A stretch of DNA of 64,000 nt, taken from assembly GCA_002842985.1 (NCBI GenBank), contig PHEQ01000015.1, positions 1 through 64,000 on the forward strand, in the 5' to 3' direction. Shown piece by piece: positions 43,887-55,380 of this stretch. How positions within the stretch are numbered: position 1 is the stretch's first letter; every line of letters starts with the position of its first letter. The notes beneath the pieces were generated by a model. It saw only the letters and a list, made by a program, of their open reading frames with translations. It had not been told where the DNA came from and did no database searches. Both the position numbers and the translations under genes were made by a program. This DNA comes from Alphaproteobacteria bacterium HGW-Alphaproteobacteria-1 (lineage in GTDB: Bacteria; Pseudomonadota; Alphaproteobacteria; Rhodobacterales; Rhodobacteraceae).

Positions 43887-44866
43887 GCCGCGCACCGCAG
43901 CCCGAACGCCTCGGGCAAGAGCCGCGCCACCAGCGCGGGCGGCGCGGTCAGCACCAGACGGCGCAGCGTCGCAGGCGTTCCGGCGGCCTCCATATACCAG
44001 CCCAGATGCTTGCGCGAGACGCGCCCCCCCAGATCGGTGCCGTAAAACGACAGCATCGCGTCGTGATGCCCCGCGACCAGATCAGCGAGCGCCGCGCCCT
44101 GCGGCACCTTCGGCGCGCGCGTGCCCCAGAGCGCCGCCGCCACCTCTGCCAGCAACCACGGTCGCCCCCGCGCGCCGCGCCCGATCATCACCCCGTCCGC
44201 GCCAGAAAGTGCGAGCGCGCGCCGCGCCGAGGCCGCATCCACGATATCGCCATTGGCGATCACCGGCACACCCACCGCGTCCTTCACCGCCCGGATCGCC
44301 GCCCAGTCGGCACAGCCCTTGTAGAACTGACAGCGCGTGCGCCCATGCACCGTGATCATCGCCACGCCCGCCGCTTCGGCACGCGCCGCGATCTGCGGTG
44401 CGTTGAGGCTTGCGTGATCCCAGCCCAGCCGCATCTTGAGCGTGACCGGCACCTCGACGGCCCCCGCCACCGCCTCGATCAGCCGCAACGCGTGATCGGG
44501 CGTGCGCATCAGCGCCGAACCCGAGGCCCCCGCGCCGCGCGCCCGCGTCACCTTCTTCGCCGGGCAGCCCATGTTGATGTCGATGATCCGCGCGCCCGCG
44601 CCCTCCAGCCTGCGCGCCACCTCGGCCATCGGTGCGGCCTCGCAGCCTGCGATCTGCACCGAGGTATTGCCCGCCCCCAGACCCAGCTCCGCCTTCTCGC
44701 GCACGCCGGGCCGCGCGCTCAGCATCTCACGGCTGGCGATCATCTCGCTCACCACCAGCCCCGCGCCGAAGCCGCTCACCAGATCGCGAAACGGCAGATC
44801 GGTGATTCCGGCCATCGGCGCGAGCAGGACCGGCGGGGTCAGGGGCCTTTGGTCCAAAGTCAGCAT
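43883..44866 (-). CDS. dusB: tRNA-dihydrouridine synthase DusB (NifR3)
   Basis: FMN enzyme that reduces uridines in tRNA. 327 residues: TIM barrel start VLLAPMAGITDLPFR, SEMIASREML, DINMGCPAKKVTRARGAGAS with the catalytic Cys, VTLKMRLGWD, TVHGRTRCQFYKG, GVPVIANGDI and GADGVMIGRGARGRPWL. The gene is the first of dusB-ntrB-ntrC, the arrangement known as nifR3-ntrBC in Rhodobacter. The frame is open upstream past 45400, but that region is the antisense of ispDF. ATG 44866 lies after AAGGAT. Confidence 0.96.
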   Translation of the reverse strand: MLTLDQRPLTPPVLLAPMAGITDLPFRDLVSGFGAGLVVSEMIASREMLSARPGVREKAELGLGAGNTSVQIAGCEAAPMAEVARRLEGAGARIIDINMGCPAKKVTRARGAGASGSALMRTPDHALRLIEAVAGAVEVPVTLKMRLGWDHASLNAPQIAARAEAAGVAMITVHGRTRCQFYKGCADWAAIRAVKDAVGVPVIANGDIVDAASARRALALSGADGVMIGRGARGRPWLLAEVAAALWGTRAPKVPQGAALADLVAGHHDAMLSFYGTDLGGRVSRKHLGWYMEAAGTPATLRRLVLTAPPALVARLLPEAFGLRCAA

Positions 44867-44962
44867 GGTTTGCCCAATCCTTGTGCAACAGCGCCGTTCT
44901 ACCCCTCCCGTCCCTTGCTCACAACGCCGGACGGCCCAAATCCGCGCCCTCACCGGGTTGTT

Positions 44963-44979
44963 TGCCTGTTTTTTAGGCA
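44963..44979. promoter_or_regulatory. Inverted repeat in the dusB / ispDF intergenic region
   Basis: TGCCT-GTTTTTT-AGGCA lies 97-113 bp upstream of dusB and 48-64 bp upstream of ispDF. A short dyad of this kind could be an operator for the nitrogen-regulatory operon, but it does not match an NtrC site that I can state with confidence. Confidence 0.25.
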
Positions 44980-45026
44980 CATGCCCCGGCATTGCGCTCT
45001 CGCGCGCTGCGCCGTAATCAGGGATC

Positions 45027-46160
45027 ATGACAGTCGCCGCCCTCATAACCGCCGCCGGCCGGGGCACCCGCGCAGGCGGGGAGCAACCGAAACAATGGCA
45101 GCCTCTCGCGGGCCGCCGCGTGATCGACTGGACCATCGCCGCGCTCGCTCCGTTCGTCAGTCGCACGCTGATCGTGCTGCACCCCGACGATCTGGCCCTT
45201 GCGCCCGCCGGTATCGAGGTCACGACCGGCGGGACCACCCGCCGCGCATCGGTCCTCAACGGGCTGGAGCATCTGGCGCGGACCGGCACGGCGCCACGCC
45301 ATGTGCTCATCCACGACGCCGCCCGCGCCACCCTGCCGCCCGCGGTCATTCGCGGCGTGCTCGAGGCGCTCGCGGCTGGCGCGCCTGCCGCCGCCCCCGC
45401 GCTGCCCGTGACCGACGCGCTCTGGACCGGCCTTGACGGCGCGGTCACCGGCACGCAGGACCGCGCCGGTCTCTATGCCGCGCAGACCCCGCAAGGCTTT
45501 GATTTCGCGGCTATCCTTGCCGCACATCGCGCGCATCAGGGCGACGCCGACGACGATGTCGCCGTGGCCCGCGCCGCCGGTTTGCCGGTCACGATCACCG
45601 AAGGTCACGCCGACAATCTCAAGATCACCCATCCCGGCGATATCGACCGGGCCAGTCGCATGATGGGGGCGCAGATGGATATACGCACCGGTACCGGCTT
45701 TGACGTGCACCGTTTCGGGCCGGGCGATCATGTCATGCTCTGCGCTGTCGCGGTGCCGCATGAGCGGGGCCTTCAGGGCCATTCCGACGCCGATGTGGGG
45801 CTGCACGCGCTGGCCGACGCCATTTATGGTGCACTGGCCGAGGGTGATATCGGGCGGCATTTTCCGCCCTCCGATCCGCAGTGGAAAGGGGCCGAGAGCC
45901 ACGTCTTCCTCCGCCATGCCGCAGGTCTTGCGGCCGAAAAAGGGTTCAGGATCAGCAATATGGACGTCACTTTTCTTTGCGAACGTCCCAAGATCGGCCC
46001 CCATGCCGAGGCCATGCGCGCGGCGCTGGCCGCGATCACCGGCGTGTCCCTCGACCGTATTTCGGTCAAGGCCACGACCACCGAACGCCTTGGCTTCACC
46101 GGTCGCGAAGAGGGCATCGCCGCACAAACCGTGGTCACGCTGGTGAAGCCATGCGCCTGA
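45027..46160 (+). CDS. ispDF: Bifunctional IspD/IspF isoprenoid enzyme
   Basis: Two MEP-pathway activities on one 377-residue chain. Residues 1-215 are the CTP:2-C-methyl-D-erythritol 4-phosphate cytidylyltransferase: [28 protein letters not shown] and AAQTPQGFD. Residues 220-377 are the 2,4-cyclodiphosphate synthase: [51 protein letters not shown] and [19 protein letters not shown]. The fusion is common in alphaproteobacteria. It heads ispDF-pgpA-pncC, each gene overlapping the next. Confidence 0.97.
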   Translation: MTVAALITAAGRGTRAGGEQPKQWQPLAGRRVIDWTIAALAPFVSRTLIVLHPDDLALAPAGIEVTTGGTTRRASVLNGLEHLARTGTAPRHVLIHDAARATLPPAVIRGVLEALAAGAPAAAPALPVTDALWTGLDGAVTGTQDRAGLYAAQTPQGFDFAAILAAHRAHQGDADDDVAVARAAGLPVTITEGHADNLKITHPGDIDRASRMMGAQMDIRTGTGFDVHRFGPGDHVMLCAVAVPHERGLQGHSDADVGLHALADAIYGALAEGDIGRHFPPSDPQWKGAESHVFLRHAAGLAAEKGFRISNMDVTFLCERPKIGPHAEAMRAALAAITGVSLDRISVKATTTERLGFTGREEGIAAQTVVTLVKPCA

Positions 46161-46645
46161 GCCATCTCGTCGTCACGTTCTTTCATGTCGGCCACCTGCG
46201 TCCTGCACCCGGCACATGGGGCTCGCTCGCCGCGCTCCCCGTCGCCTGGGCGCTCCACATGGCTGGCGGGCCGATCCTGCTCGGGATTGGCGTGGTCGTG
46301 GCATTTGCATCAGGTTGGTTGGCTACGCACCTGGAAACAAAAGATAAAGCCGATCACGATCCTTCCGAGATCGTGATCGACGAGGTGGCAGGCCAATGGC
46401 TCGCTTTCCTGCCCGTTTCCATAGGCGCGGCCCATGCGGGCGTGGCGCTCACCGCGCTCTGGCCGGGCTGGATCACCGCCTTTCTTGCCTTTCGGCTCTT
46501 CGACATCTGGAAACCGGGGCCGATCGGCTGGGCGGACCGGCGCCACGATGCGCTGGGCGTCATGCTCGACGACATCCTTGCCGGGGTGGCGGCGGCGCTC
46601 TGCGTGATGCTGGGGGCGTTTCTCGCGCATGTGGTATTCGCATGA
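46151..46645 (+). CDS. pgpA: Phosphatidylglycerophosphatase A
   Basis: Membrane phosphatase that makes phosphatidylglycerol from its phosphate. 164 residues with [15 protein letters not shown] near the start, [30 protein letters not shown] (spread over about 58-87) as the active region, and [18 protein letters not shown] near the C-terminus, all characteristic of PgpA. About four hydrophobic segments. The ATG overlaps the ispDF end by 10 bp, so translational coupling is expected. Confidence 0.95.
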   Translation: MRLSHLVVTFFHVGHLRPAPGTWGSLAALPVAWALHMAGGPILLGIGVVVAFASGWLATHLETKDKADHDPSEIVIDEVAGQWLAFLPVSIGAAHAGVALTALWPGWITAFLAFRLFDIWKPGPIGWADRRHDALGVMLDDILAGVAAALCVMLGAFLAHVVFA

Positions 46646-47115
46646 GCATCGCCTCACAAATTATTGATATTGCAAAACAACGAAGGCTGATGATTGCCGC
46701 CGCCGAAAGCTGCACCGGCGGTATGGTTGCGGTCGCGCTCACCGACGTGGCGGGCTCCTCCGCGGTGGTCGAGCGTGGTTTCGTCACCTATTCCGACGCG
46801 GCCAAGGTCGAAATGCTGGGCGTCGCGCCCGCCACCCTTGCCGCACATGGTGCCGTGTCGGAAGAGGTTGCGCGCGAAATGGCCCAAGGCGCGCTGAACC
46901 ATAGCGGCGCGCAACTGGCCATCTCGATCACCGGCATCGCCGGGCCAGGCGGATCAGAGCACAAGCCCGAGGGGCGCGTCTGCTTCGGCCTTGCCATGGC
47001 GGGCCACGCGACACACACCGAAACGCAGGAGTTTGGCGCACCTGGCCGCGCCGAGGTTCGCCGTCTCAGCCGTGATCACGCCTTGCGGCTTTTGCGTGAC
47101 GCGCTCACCTCCTGA
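46642..47115 (+). CDS. pncC: CinA C-terminal domain protein (nicotinamide-nucleotide amidohydrolase)
   Basis: Converts nicotinamide mononucleotide to nicotinate mononucleotide in pyridine nucleotide recycling. The 157-residue protein is the stand-alone CinA C-terminal type: AAAESCTGGMVAVALTDVAG, FVTYSDAAKVEMLGV, GAVSEEVAREMA, ISITGIAGPGG and KPEGRVCFGLA. It overlaps pgpA by ATGA. The larger two-domain CinA would be about 400 residues, so this is not a truncation. Confidence 0.94.
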   Translation: MSIASQIIDIAKQRRLMIAAAESCTGGMVAVALTDVAGSSAVVERGFVTYSDAAKVEMLGVAPATLAAHGAVSEEVAREMAQGALNHSGAQLAISITGIAGPGGSEHKPEGRVCFGLAMAGHATHTETQEFGAPGRAEVRRLSRDHALRLLRDALTS

Positions 47116-47116
47116 C

Positions 47117-47186
47117 CCCCGTTATCCTGCGAAGGCAGGGATCTCGCGGCGGTCAGAGATCCTCGGATCACGTCCGAGGATGACGG
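47117..47186. repeat. Two adjacent alphaproteobacterial-type palindromic repeats
   Basis: The first unit, around 47117-47147, has CGTTATCCTGCGAAGGCAGG followed by GATCTC, a variant of the CGTCATTCCCGCGAAAGCGG type repeat. The second has ATCCTCGGA (47159-47167), TCACG, then TCCGAGGAT (47173-47181), flanked by GAG and GACGG. Both resemble dispersed palindromes I know from rhizobial and rhodobacterial genomes. They lie between convergent pncC and the SRPBCC gene and may also terminate transcription. Confidence 0.7.
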
Positions 47187-47207
47187 CCCGAGACAGGCCG
47201 ACCGGCC

Positions 47208-47654
47208 TCAGCCGTAAAGCGCCTGCGCCCGCCCCTCGAAGGCGCGCACGATCCGTTTCATCGCCTCGTGGAAAAACATCTCTGCCGCTGACTGCAAGAG
47301 TCTGTTGCGAAACGCAAAATCCACATCAAAGGCAACTTCGCAGCCGCCCTCCACATCGCGGAACGCCCAATTCGAGCGCATGTGCCGGAACGGGCCGTCC
47401 AGATACTCGGTCTCGATCCGCCGTGCCTCGGGCCAGAGCACGACGCGACTGCCGAATCGCTCGCGGAAGACCTTGAAGCTGATCACCAGATCGGCCTCCA
47501 TCACCTGCGCGCCGTCGTCGCGAGGGGTCACGCTGCGCACCCGCGCCGCCGCCGTCCAGGGCAGAAACTCCGGATAGCGCGCGACATCGGCCACCAGCCC
47601 ATACATCTGGTCCGCCGTATAGGGCAGCACCCGCGTTTCGGCATGTGACGGCAT
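47208..47654 (-). CDS. Type II toxin-antitoxin RatA / Coq10-like polyketide cyclase (SRPBCC) protein
   Basis: A 148-residue START-like (SRPBCC) protein: [39 protein letters not shown], the [21 protein letters not shown] strand pair, and [17 protein letters not shown] at the end. The family includes mitochondrial Coq10, a coenzyme Q-binding protein, and E. coli RatA. A quinone-binding role is the more likely one in alphaproteobacteria, inferred from the family only. GGGGAAG precedes the ATG at 47654. Confidence 0.9.
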   Translation of the reverse strand: MPSHAETRVLPYTADQMYGLVADVARYPEFLPWTAAARVRSVTPRDDGAQVMEADLVISFKVFRERFGSRVVLWPEARRIETEYLDGPFRHMRSNWAFRDVEGGCEVAFDVDFAFRNRLLQSAAEMFFHEAMKRIVRAFEGRAQALYG

Positions 47655-47726
47655 GGCTTCCCCGGTTTTCCGCGTGACAGTGGCGCGGTTTTTCATAGAC
47701 TGGACGGGAATTTGCAAGGGGAAGTC

Positions 47727-48269
47727 ATGCCGCAGCGCGACTATGTGATCGACAAGCTTATTTCCGCCAAGAGCATCGCGGCGCGCGTCGAGGCGCTCTC
47801 GCACGAGATCGAGGCGGAATTCGCGGGCACGCAAAAGCTCATCGTGGTGGGCCTGCTGCGTGGCTCGTTCATCTTCATCGCCGATCTGGTGCGCGAGCTG
47901 GATCTGCCGGTCGAGGTCGATTTCGTCGAGACCTCGTCTTATGGAAACGCAATGGAAAGCAGTCGGGAAGTTCGCATTCTCAAAGACTTGCGCGGCGATA
48001 TTGAAGGGCGCGATGTGCTCGTGGTCGAGGATATCGTCGATACCGGCCACACGCTCGCCCACGTCCTGCACCTACTGGAAAGCCGCCGCCCCGCGCGCCT
48101 TCGGACCATCGCATTGCTTGACAAGCCGTCGCGCCGCGAGGCCGCTATCCGCGCCGACTGGATCGGGTTCGAGATCCCCGATGAATTCGTCGTGGGCTAT
48201 GGCATCGACTACGCGCAGCGTAACCGCAACCTGCCCTTTATCGGCAAGGTCCGGTTTGTCGGCCCATGA
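47727..48269 (+). CDS. hpt: Hypoxanthine phosphoribosyltransferase
   Basis: Purine salvage of hypoxanthine to IMP. 180 residues: [53 protein letters not shown], the PRPP motif [14 protein letters not shown], and [11 protein letters not shown] followed by the [12 protein letters not shown] base-site. I start at ATG 47727 after AGGGGAAG; an in-frame TTG at 47712 is unlikely. Its stop overlaps the start of a small membrane protein gene (ATGA). The window also holds gpt, so purine salvage is covered for xanthine, guanine and hypoxanthine. Confidence 0.95.
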   Translation: MPQRDYVIDKLISAKSIAARVEALSHEIEAEFAGTQKLIVVGLLRGSFIFIADLVRELDLPVEVDFVETSSYGNAMESSREVRILKDLRGDIEGRDVLVVEDIVDTGHTLAHVLHLLESRRPARLRTIALLDKPSRREAAIRADWIGFEIPDEFVVGYGIDYAQRNRNLPFIGKVRFVGP

Positions 48270-48445
48270 ACATCACGTGGCTTCTGCGTCTGGCCCGATG
48301 GGCGCGCCGCCCGCCGGGGCCACGCACTGTGCGGCTCTGGCTGATCGTGATCGGGATTGCATTGTCGATTGCCGGGATCGAATATCTCTTCGGCTGGCCA
48401 GAGGCGCTGACGCTGGAGCCGCGAAGATCAGTTTTAAGGCCATGA
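48266..48445 (+). CDS. Small single-pass membrane protein, 59 residues
   Basis: A 59-residue frame starting at ATG 48266, overlapping the hpt stop as ATGA, and ending at TGA 48445. An N-terminal basic segment ([20 protein letters not shown]) leads into a hydrophobic stretch [20 protein letters not shown], then a short acidic-basic tail ending VLRP. The strict overlap with hpt and the clean membrane helix support a real gene. I recall similar small proteins after hpt in other Rhodobacteraceae. Function unknown. It ends 2 bp before the convergent aminotransferase gene. Confidence 0.7.
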   Translation: MNITWLLRLARWARRPPGPRTVRLWLIVIGIALSIAGIEYLFGWPEALTLEPRRSVLRP

Positions 48446-48447
48446 TA

Positions 48448-49671
48448 TCAGCTAGTTGCCACTCTATCCTTATGTGAAACTCCGGCCTGCCAAACCGCCC
48501 CTACCTCGACTCGGATGATCCGCGCGATCTGCGCGCAATCCTCAAGGCTGAAGGTCAGCGGCAGGCGCATGTCGAGAATCGCCCGCAGGATGCGGTCGCT
48601 CTCGGGCATCGCGGGATGGGGCGCATAGCGCCAGCTGTCATAGCGGCTGGTAAAGCCCTTCGGCTCTGCCCCGCCGAACCACTTGAGCTCCACCCCTCGC
48701 GCGGCACAGCGCGCCAGAACCGCTTCGATGCGCGACCCGGACCAGTCGAGCAGCAGGAACTGGATCGACGAGCCGACGAAGCGCCCCGCCTCGGGCCGCT
48801 CCACGATCCGCAATCCCGGCGTGTCGCGCAGCCCGTTCTCCACCACACGGTAGCGCGCATTCCATTTCTCGCATTGCGCATCCAGCATCCGCAGTTGCGG
48901 CCGCAGGATCGCCGCGCGCAGATGGTCCATTCGCCCCGAGACATTGGGCGTGTCGTATTTCACCCGCTCGATGACCTCGGCGGGCGGCACCGTGCCATGG
49001 CGTTCATAGAGCATGTAGGAGCCCGAGAGGATCACGGCACGCGCCATCACCTCGTCGTCATCGGTGACAAGAAATCCGCCCTCGCCCGAATTCATGTGCT
49101 TGTAGGTCTGGGTCGAATAGCACCCGATCTTGCCCCATCGCCCCGAGGGCACGCCGCGCCACGCGGCCCCCATCGTATGCGCGCAATCCTCTATGACCGT
49201 GATGCCCGCCGCACCACAGATCGCCATCAGCCGGTCCATATCCGCCAGATGCCCGCGCATGTGGCTGAGCATCAGCACCCGCGCCTGACCCGCCTTTTGC
49301 GCCAGATCGTCAAGGTCGATGGTCAACCCCTCGGTCACGCCGACATAGACCGGCACCGCGCCCACGCTGGCAATAGCGCCGGGCACGGGGGCCAGCGTAA
49401 AGGCGTTGGTCAGCACCGGATCGCCCGGCGTCACCCCGAGCGCGCGCAGCGCCGTCGCCATGGCATAGCCGCCCGAGGTGACGGCAAGCGCATGGCGCGC
49501 GCCCGTGTAGGCGGCGAATTCACGCTCGAGAAGCGCGACCTCACCCGGCTCGTCGCCGACCAGATTGTAGCGGTGCAACCGGCCCGAGCGCAGCACGTCC
49601 ATTGCGGCCGCGATCCCCTCGTCGGGGATCGGTTCCTGCTGCGTGAATGTGCCCTTGAAGACCTCGTTCAT
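48448..49671 (-). CDS. DegT/DnrJ/EryC1-family PLP-dependent aminotransferase
   Basis: A 407-residue sugar-aminotransferase fold: YTGARHALAVTSGGYAMATA (phosphate cup), GDPVLTNAFTLAPVPGAIA, VIEDCAHTMGA with the PLP Asp, then CYSTQTYKHMNSGEGGFL with the likely Schiff-base Lys in TYK. The lysine context differs from the usual SFxxxK but holds the same place. Relatives act on nucleotide sugars or cyclitols; no sugar pathway genes are adjacent, so the substrate is open. It stands alone between convergent and divergent neighbours. Confidence 0.9.
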   Translation of the reverse strand: MNEVFKGTFTQQEPIPDEGIAAAMDVLRSGRLHRYNLVGDEPGEVALLEREFAAYTGARHALAVTSGGYAMATALRALGVTPGDPVLTNAFTLAPVPGAIASVGAVPVYVGVTEGLTIDLDDLAQKAGQARVLMLSHMRGHLADMDRLMAICGAAGITVIEDCAHTMGAAWRGVPSGRWGKIGCYSTQTYKHMNSGEGGFLVTDDDEVMARAVILSGSYMLYERHGTVPPAEVIERVKYDTPNVSGRMDHLRAAILRPQLRMLDAQCEKWNARYRVVENGLRDTPGLRIVERPEAGRFVGSSIQFLLLDWSGSRIEAVLARCAARGVELKWFGGAEPKGFTSRYDSWRYAPHPAMPESDRILRAILDMRLPLTFSLEDCAQIARIIRVEVGAVWQAGVSHKDRVATS

Positions 49672-49802
49672 ACGGCAGTTTTGGCGCGCACGCGGCGGCG
49701 CGTCAATGGTCAGGGTCCGGGTTCCAGGCTTTCCTGTGTGCCTTGCTATGGGCGCGCCGTTCCTGGCGTGCTAAGGCAGCGGCACGTTAGTGAAAGCCCC
49801 CC

Positions 49803-51020
49803 ATGTCCGGCACAACCGCCCTGCCCCTCAGACCCGCCGAATTCATCGCGCTCATGGCGATGATGGCCGCAACCGTGGCCTTTTCCATCGACGCCATGCT
49901 GCCCGGCCTGCCGCATATCGCGCAATCGCTCAGCCCCGAGGCCCCGAACCGCGCCCAACTCATCATCACCGCCTTTCTGGCGGGGTTGGGCGTGGGCACC
50001 TTCCTCGCGGGGCCGCTCTCGGACAGTTTCGGGCGCAGGCGCGTGATCCTCTGGGGGGCCGCAGTCTACATGGGGGGGGCGGCGCTGGCGATGGTGGCGC
50101 ACTCGCTCGAGGCGCTTCTGATCGCGCGCGCTGTGCAGGGGCTGGGGGCGGCGGCGTTTCGCATCGTCTCGATCGCGATCATCCGCGACATGACATCGGG
50201 CCGCGAGATGGCGCGCCTGATGTCCTTCGTGATGATGGTGTTCGCGCTCACGCCCGCCCTCGCGCCGCTCATCGGGGCAGGGCTGATCGCGCTGGCGGGC
50301 TGGCGCGCGGTCTTTGGTGCCTTTGTGCTCTTCGCGCTCATCCTGTCGGCCTGGATGATGCTGCGCCTGCCAGAGCCATTACCGCCCGAACGCCGCCGCC
50401 CGTTCCGCCTGCGCCCGCTGGCGCTCGCCGCGCGCGAGGTGGTGGCCCATCCCGTCACACGGCGCGCGATCCTCGTGCAGATGCTGGCGATGACCACGCT
50501 CTTTACGTCGCTGTCGCTGGTGCAGCCGGTCTTCGATGAAAGCTTTGGCCGCGGGGCGGAATTTCCCTTCTGGTTCTTTGGCATGGCACTGGTCGCGGGC
50601 GCAGGCAGCCTGATCAACGCGCGCCTCGTGGTGCGGCTGGGCATGGTGCGGATGGTGCGCGCGGCGCTTGTCGTGCAGGCGGCGCTGTCGGTGCTGGCCA
50701 TTCTTGCCTGGCAGGTGGGCCTGCCACCGGGGGCACAGTTCGCGGTGTTCCTGATCTGGCAGACCGGCGTTTTCATGCAGGCGGGCTTTACCCTCGGCAA
50801 TCTCAACGCGCTGGCGATGGAGCCGATGGGCGCCATCGCGGGCATGGCGGCAAGTGTCACGGGCGCCGTGGCCACGGTGGGCAGCGTGGCGCTGGCCATT
50901 CCCGTCGGGCAGGCCTTTGCGGGCACGCCCATGCCTGCGCATCTGGGCGTTTTGGGCGCGGTGCTGGCGGGTCTGGTGATCCTGCACCCGCTGCGCGGCT
51001 CCCTGGCCGAGACGGCCTGA
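49803..51020 (+). CDS. Bcr/CflA-type MFS drug-resistance transporter
   Basis: A 405-residue, 12-helix inner-membrane transporter. DAMLPGLPHIAQSL in the first helix region and the motif A-like loop GPLSDSFGRRRVILWG are typical of the Bcr/CflA family; RAVQGLGAAAFRIVSIAIIR is motif B-like. The family exports bicyclomycin, chloramphenicol or cysteine-related compounds by proton antiport; substrate not predictable. It is divergent from the aminotransferase gene. The ribosome site is weak. Confidence 0.9.
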   Translation: MSGTTALPLRPAEFIALMAMMAATVAFSIDAMLPGLPHIAQSLSPEAPNRAQLIITAFLAGLGVGTFLAGPLSDSFGRRRVILWGAAVYMGGAALAMVAHSLEALLIARAVQGLGAAAFRIVSIAIIRDMTSGREMARLMSFVMMVFALTPALAPLIGAGLIALAGWRAVFGAFVLFALILSAWMMLRLPEPLPPERRRPFRLRPLALAAREVVAHPVTRRAILVQMLAMTTLFTSLSLVQPVFDESFGRGAEFPFWFFGMALVAGAGSLINARLVVRLGMVRMVRAALVVQAALSVLAILAWQVGLPPGAQFAVFLIWQTGVFMQAGFTLGNLNALAMEPMGAIAGMAASVTGAVATVGSVALAIPVGQAFAGTPMPAHLGVLGAVLAGLVILHPLRGSLAETA

Positions 51021-51084
51021 GTGAAATAATTTTGTATACCGTCGCATACCATCTTTTCCCGCGCCACGTTTTCGTCTATGAGGC

Positions 51085-51107
51085 GGGCGAGTGAACCAGA
51101 CTCGCCC
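51085..51107. terminator. Hairpin upstream of the monomeric icd
   Basis: GGGCGAGT-GAACCAG-ACTCGCCC, an 8-bp stem 32-54 bp upstream of the monomeric isocitrate dehydrogenase gene and 64-87 bp after the transporter gene. It may end the transporter transcript or sit in the icd leader. No T run follows. Confidence 0.45.
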
Positions 51108-51138
51108 CCGCGACCGGATCGACAAAAGGAGCCTTCCC

Positions 51139-53337
<2,199 letters not shown>

Positions 53338-53343
53338 CGGATC

Positions 53344-53366
53344 GGGGGCCGGATCATCCGGCCCCC
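53344..53366 (+). terminator. Terminator hairpin between the two isocitrate dehydrogenase genes
   Basis: GGGGGCCGGA-TCA-TCCGGCCCCC followed by GTCATTTTG: a 10-bp GC stem starting 6 bases after the first icd stop and 21 bases before the second icd ATG. It would end or attenuate transcription from the first gene. Confidence 0.75.
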
Positions 53367-53387
53367 GTCATTTTGACGGAGCGCAGC

Positions 53388-54602
53388 ATGTCGAAAATCA
53401 AGGTCGAGAATCCCATCGTCGAGATGGACGGCGACGAGATGACCCGCATCATCTGGGATTTCATCAAGCAAAAGCTGATCCTGCCCTATCTCGATCTTGA
53501 CCTGCTCTATTACGACCTGGGGATCGAGGAGCGCGACGCGACCTGCGACCAGATCACCATCGACGCCGCCGAAAAGACCCGTGAGGTGGGCGTCGCCGTC
53601 AAATGCGCCACGATCACCCCCGATGAGGCCCGCGTCGAGGAATTCGGCCTCAAGAAAATGTGGAAATCGCCCAACGGCACGATCCGCAACATCCTCGGCG
53701 GGGTGGTGTTTCGTGCGCCCATCATCTGCCGTAACGTGCCACGCCTCGTGCCAGGCTGGACCCGGCCCATCGTGATCGGGCGCCACGCCTTCGGCGACCA
53801 ATACAAGGCCACAGACATGAAATTCCCCGGCCCCGGCACGCTGTCGATGAAATTCGTTGGCGAAGACGGCACCGTGATCGAGGAAGAGGTGTTCCGCGCG
53901 CCGTCCTCGGGTGTCTACATGGGCATGTATAATCTCGACGCCTCGATCATCGACTTTGCCCGCGCCAGCATGAATTACGCGCTCGATCTGGGCTGGCCGC
54001 TTTACCTCAGCACCAAGAACACCATCCTCAAGCAATATGACGGACAGTTCATGGCCCTGTTTCAAAAGGTCTATGACGAGGAGTTCAAGGACCGGTTCGA
54101 GGCGGCGGGCATCGACTACCAGCACCGCCTGATCGACGACATGGTGGCCTGCGCGATGAAATGGAACGGCGGCTTCGTCTGGGCCTGCAAGAACTATGAC
54201 GGCGACGTGCAGTCCGATACCGTGGCGCAGGGCTTTGGCTCGCTTGGCTTGATGACCTCGCAACTGCTGACGCCCGACGGCCGCATCATGGAGGCCGAGG
54301 CGGCCCATGGCACCGTCACCCGCCACTACCGCCAGCATCAGCGCGGCGAGGCGACCTCGACCAATTCCATCGCCTCGATCTATGCGTGGACCGGCGCGCT
54401 CAAGCACCGCGCCAAGCTCGACGGCAACGATCCCCTGCGCCATTTCGCCGAAACGCTGGAGCGGGTCGTGGTGGACACCGTGGAATCCGGTCATATGACA
54501 AAGGATCTCGCGCTGCTTGTCGGCCCCGATCAAGGCTGGCTCACCACCATGGGCTTTCTCGAGAAGATCGACACGAACCTCAACGCGGCGCTGGCGGGCT
54601 GA
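53388..54602 (+). CDS. icd: NADP-dependent isocitrate dehydrogenase, homodimeric (eukaryote-like) type
   Basis: A second isocitrate dehydrogenase of a different family: 404 residues, matching the dimeric eukaryote-like NADP enzyme. Landmarks are [110 protein letters not shown] and [20 protein letters not shown] (NADP site). GGAGC precedes the ATG. The 50-bp spacer carries a strong terminator hairpin, so it probably has its own promoter or is fed by read-through. Confidence 0.96.
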   Translation: MSKIKVENPIVEMDGDEMTRIIWDFIKQKLILPYLDLDLLYYDLGIEERDATCDQITIDAAEKTREVGVAVKCATITPDEARVEEFGLKKMWKSPNGTIRNILGGVVFRAPIICRNVPRLVPGWTRPIVIGRHAFGDQYKATDMKFPGPGTLSMKFVGEDGTVIEEEVFRAPSSGVYMGMYNLDASIIDFARASMNYALDLGWPLYLSTKNTILKQYDGQFMALFQKVYDEEFKDRFEAAGIDYQHRLIDDMVACAMKWNGGFVWACKNYDGDVQSDTVAQGFGSLGLMTSQLLTPDGRIMEAEAAHGTVTRHYRQHQRGEATSTNSIASIYAWTGALKHRAKLDGNDPLRHFAETLERVVVDTVESGHMTKDLALLVGPDQGWLTTMGFLEKIDTNLNAALAG

Positions 54603-54671
54603 GCGCCACGCGCCCCTTGGCAGGGCCGGGGCTTCGCGTTAAGAGGGGCGAAATCCGGCAAGGGGTGCGGC

Positions 54672-55358
54672 GTGAGCAACAGCGACAGTTTCATCGAGGA
54701 AGTCACCGAGGAGGTGCGCCGCGACCGGCTTTATGCGCTGCTGCGCCGCTATGGCTGGATCGTGGTGCTGGCGATCCTGCTTCTCGTCGGCGGGGCGGCG
54801 TGGAACGAATGGCGCAAGGCGCAGGCACAGGCCCGCGCCGAGGCGTTCGGTGACGCGATCCTCGCGGCGCTTGCCGCCCCCGAGGGGGCGGGGCGCGCGG
54901 CGGATCTTGATGCCATCGAGGCCCCCGGCCCCGGTGGCGCGGCGCTGCGCGATCTTCTCGCCGCGTCCGAGATTGTCGATACAGACCCGGCAGGTGCGGC
55001 GGCGCGGCTTCTGGCGGTGGCCGACCGTTCGGGCGTGCCGCAGGTCTATCAGCAGATCGCCACGCTCAAGGCGGTGGCGCTGCCCGGTTCGGGACTGAGC
55101 GCCGACGACCGCCGCGGGCGGCTTGCGCCCTTTGCCGCGGGCACCGGCCTGTTGCGGCTTCTGGCCGATGAACAGCTTGCGCTCATCGACATCGAGACCG
55201 GGGCGCGTGGCGCAGCCCTGGCGCGGCTGAGCGCGCTTGCCATGGATGCCGAGGCAACAGCAGCCTTGCGCCGCCGTGCGACACAGGTGATTGTAGCCTT
55301 GGGTGAGGACCTGCCAGAGATGCGGGGCCTGAGTGACGATCTGCCCGCCGGTCAATAA
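54672..55358 (+). CDS. YfgM-like inner-membrane protein (DUF2133/TPR-like)
   Basis: A 228-residue protein: a short basic cytoplasmic head (EEVTEEVRRDRLYALLRRYG), one membrane helix (WIVVLAILLLVGGAAWNEW), then an alanine-rich helical periplasmic domain resembling TPR units. This layout and its place directly before bamB and der match YfgM of E. coli, which associates with the SecYEG-PpiD translocon complex. It starts with GTG (54672). The identification rests on topology and synteny. Confidence 0.82.
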   Translation: MSNSDSFIEEVTEEVRRDRLYALLRRYGWIVVLAILLLVGGAAWNEWRKAQAQARAEAFGDAILAALAAPEGAGRAADLDAIEAPGPGGAALRDLLAASEIVDTDPAGAAARLLAVADRSGVPQVYQQIATLKAVALPGSGLSADDRRGRLAPFAAGTGLLRLLADEQLALIDIETGARGAALARLSALAMDAEATAALRRRATQVIVALGEDLPEMRGLSDDLPAGQ

Positions 55359-55380
55359 GGCGGCGCAGCATAAAGGACGA

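Noticed and set aside
41115-44045. 976-codon open frame on the plus strand opposite ntrB-ntrC
   Set aside because: Antisense artefact of codon bias. Low-complexity HRPAQ-rich translation, and both antisense partners are intact regulators.
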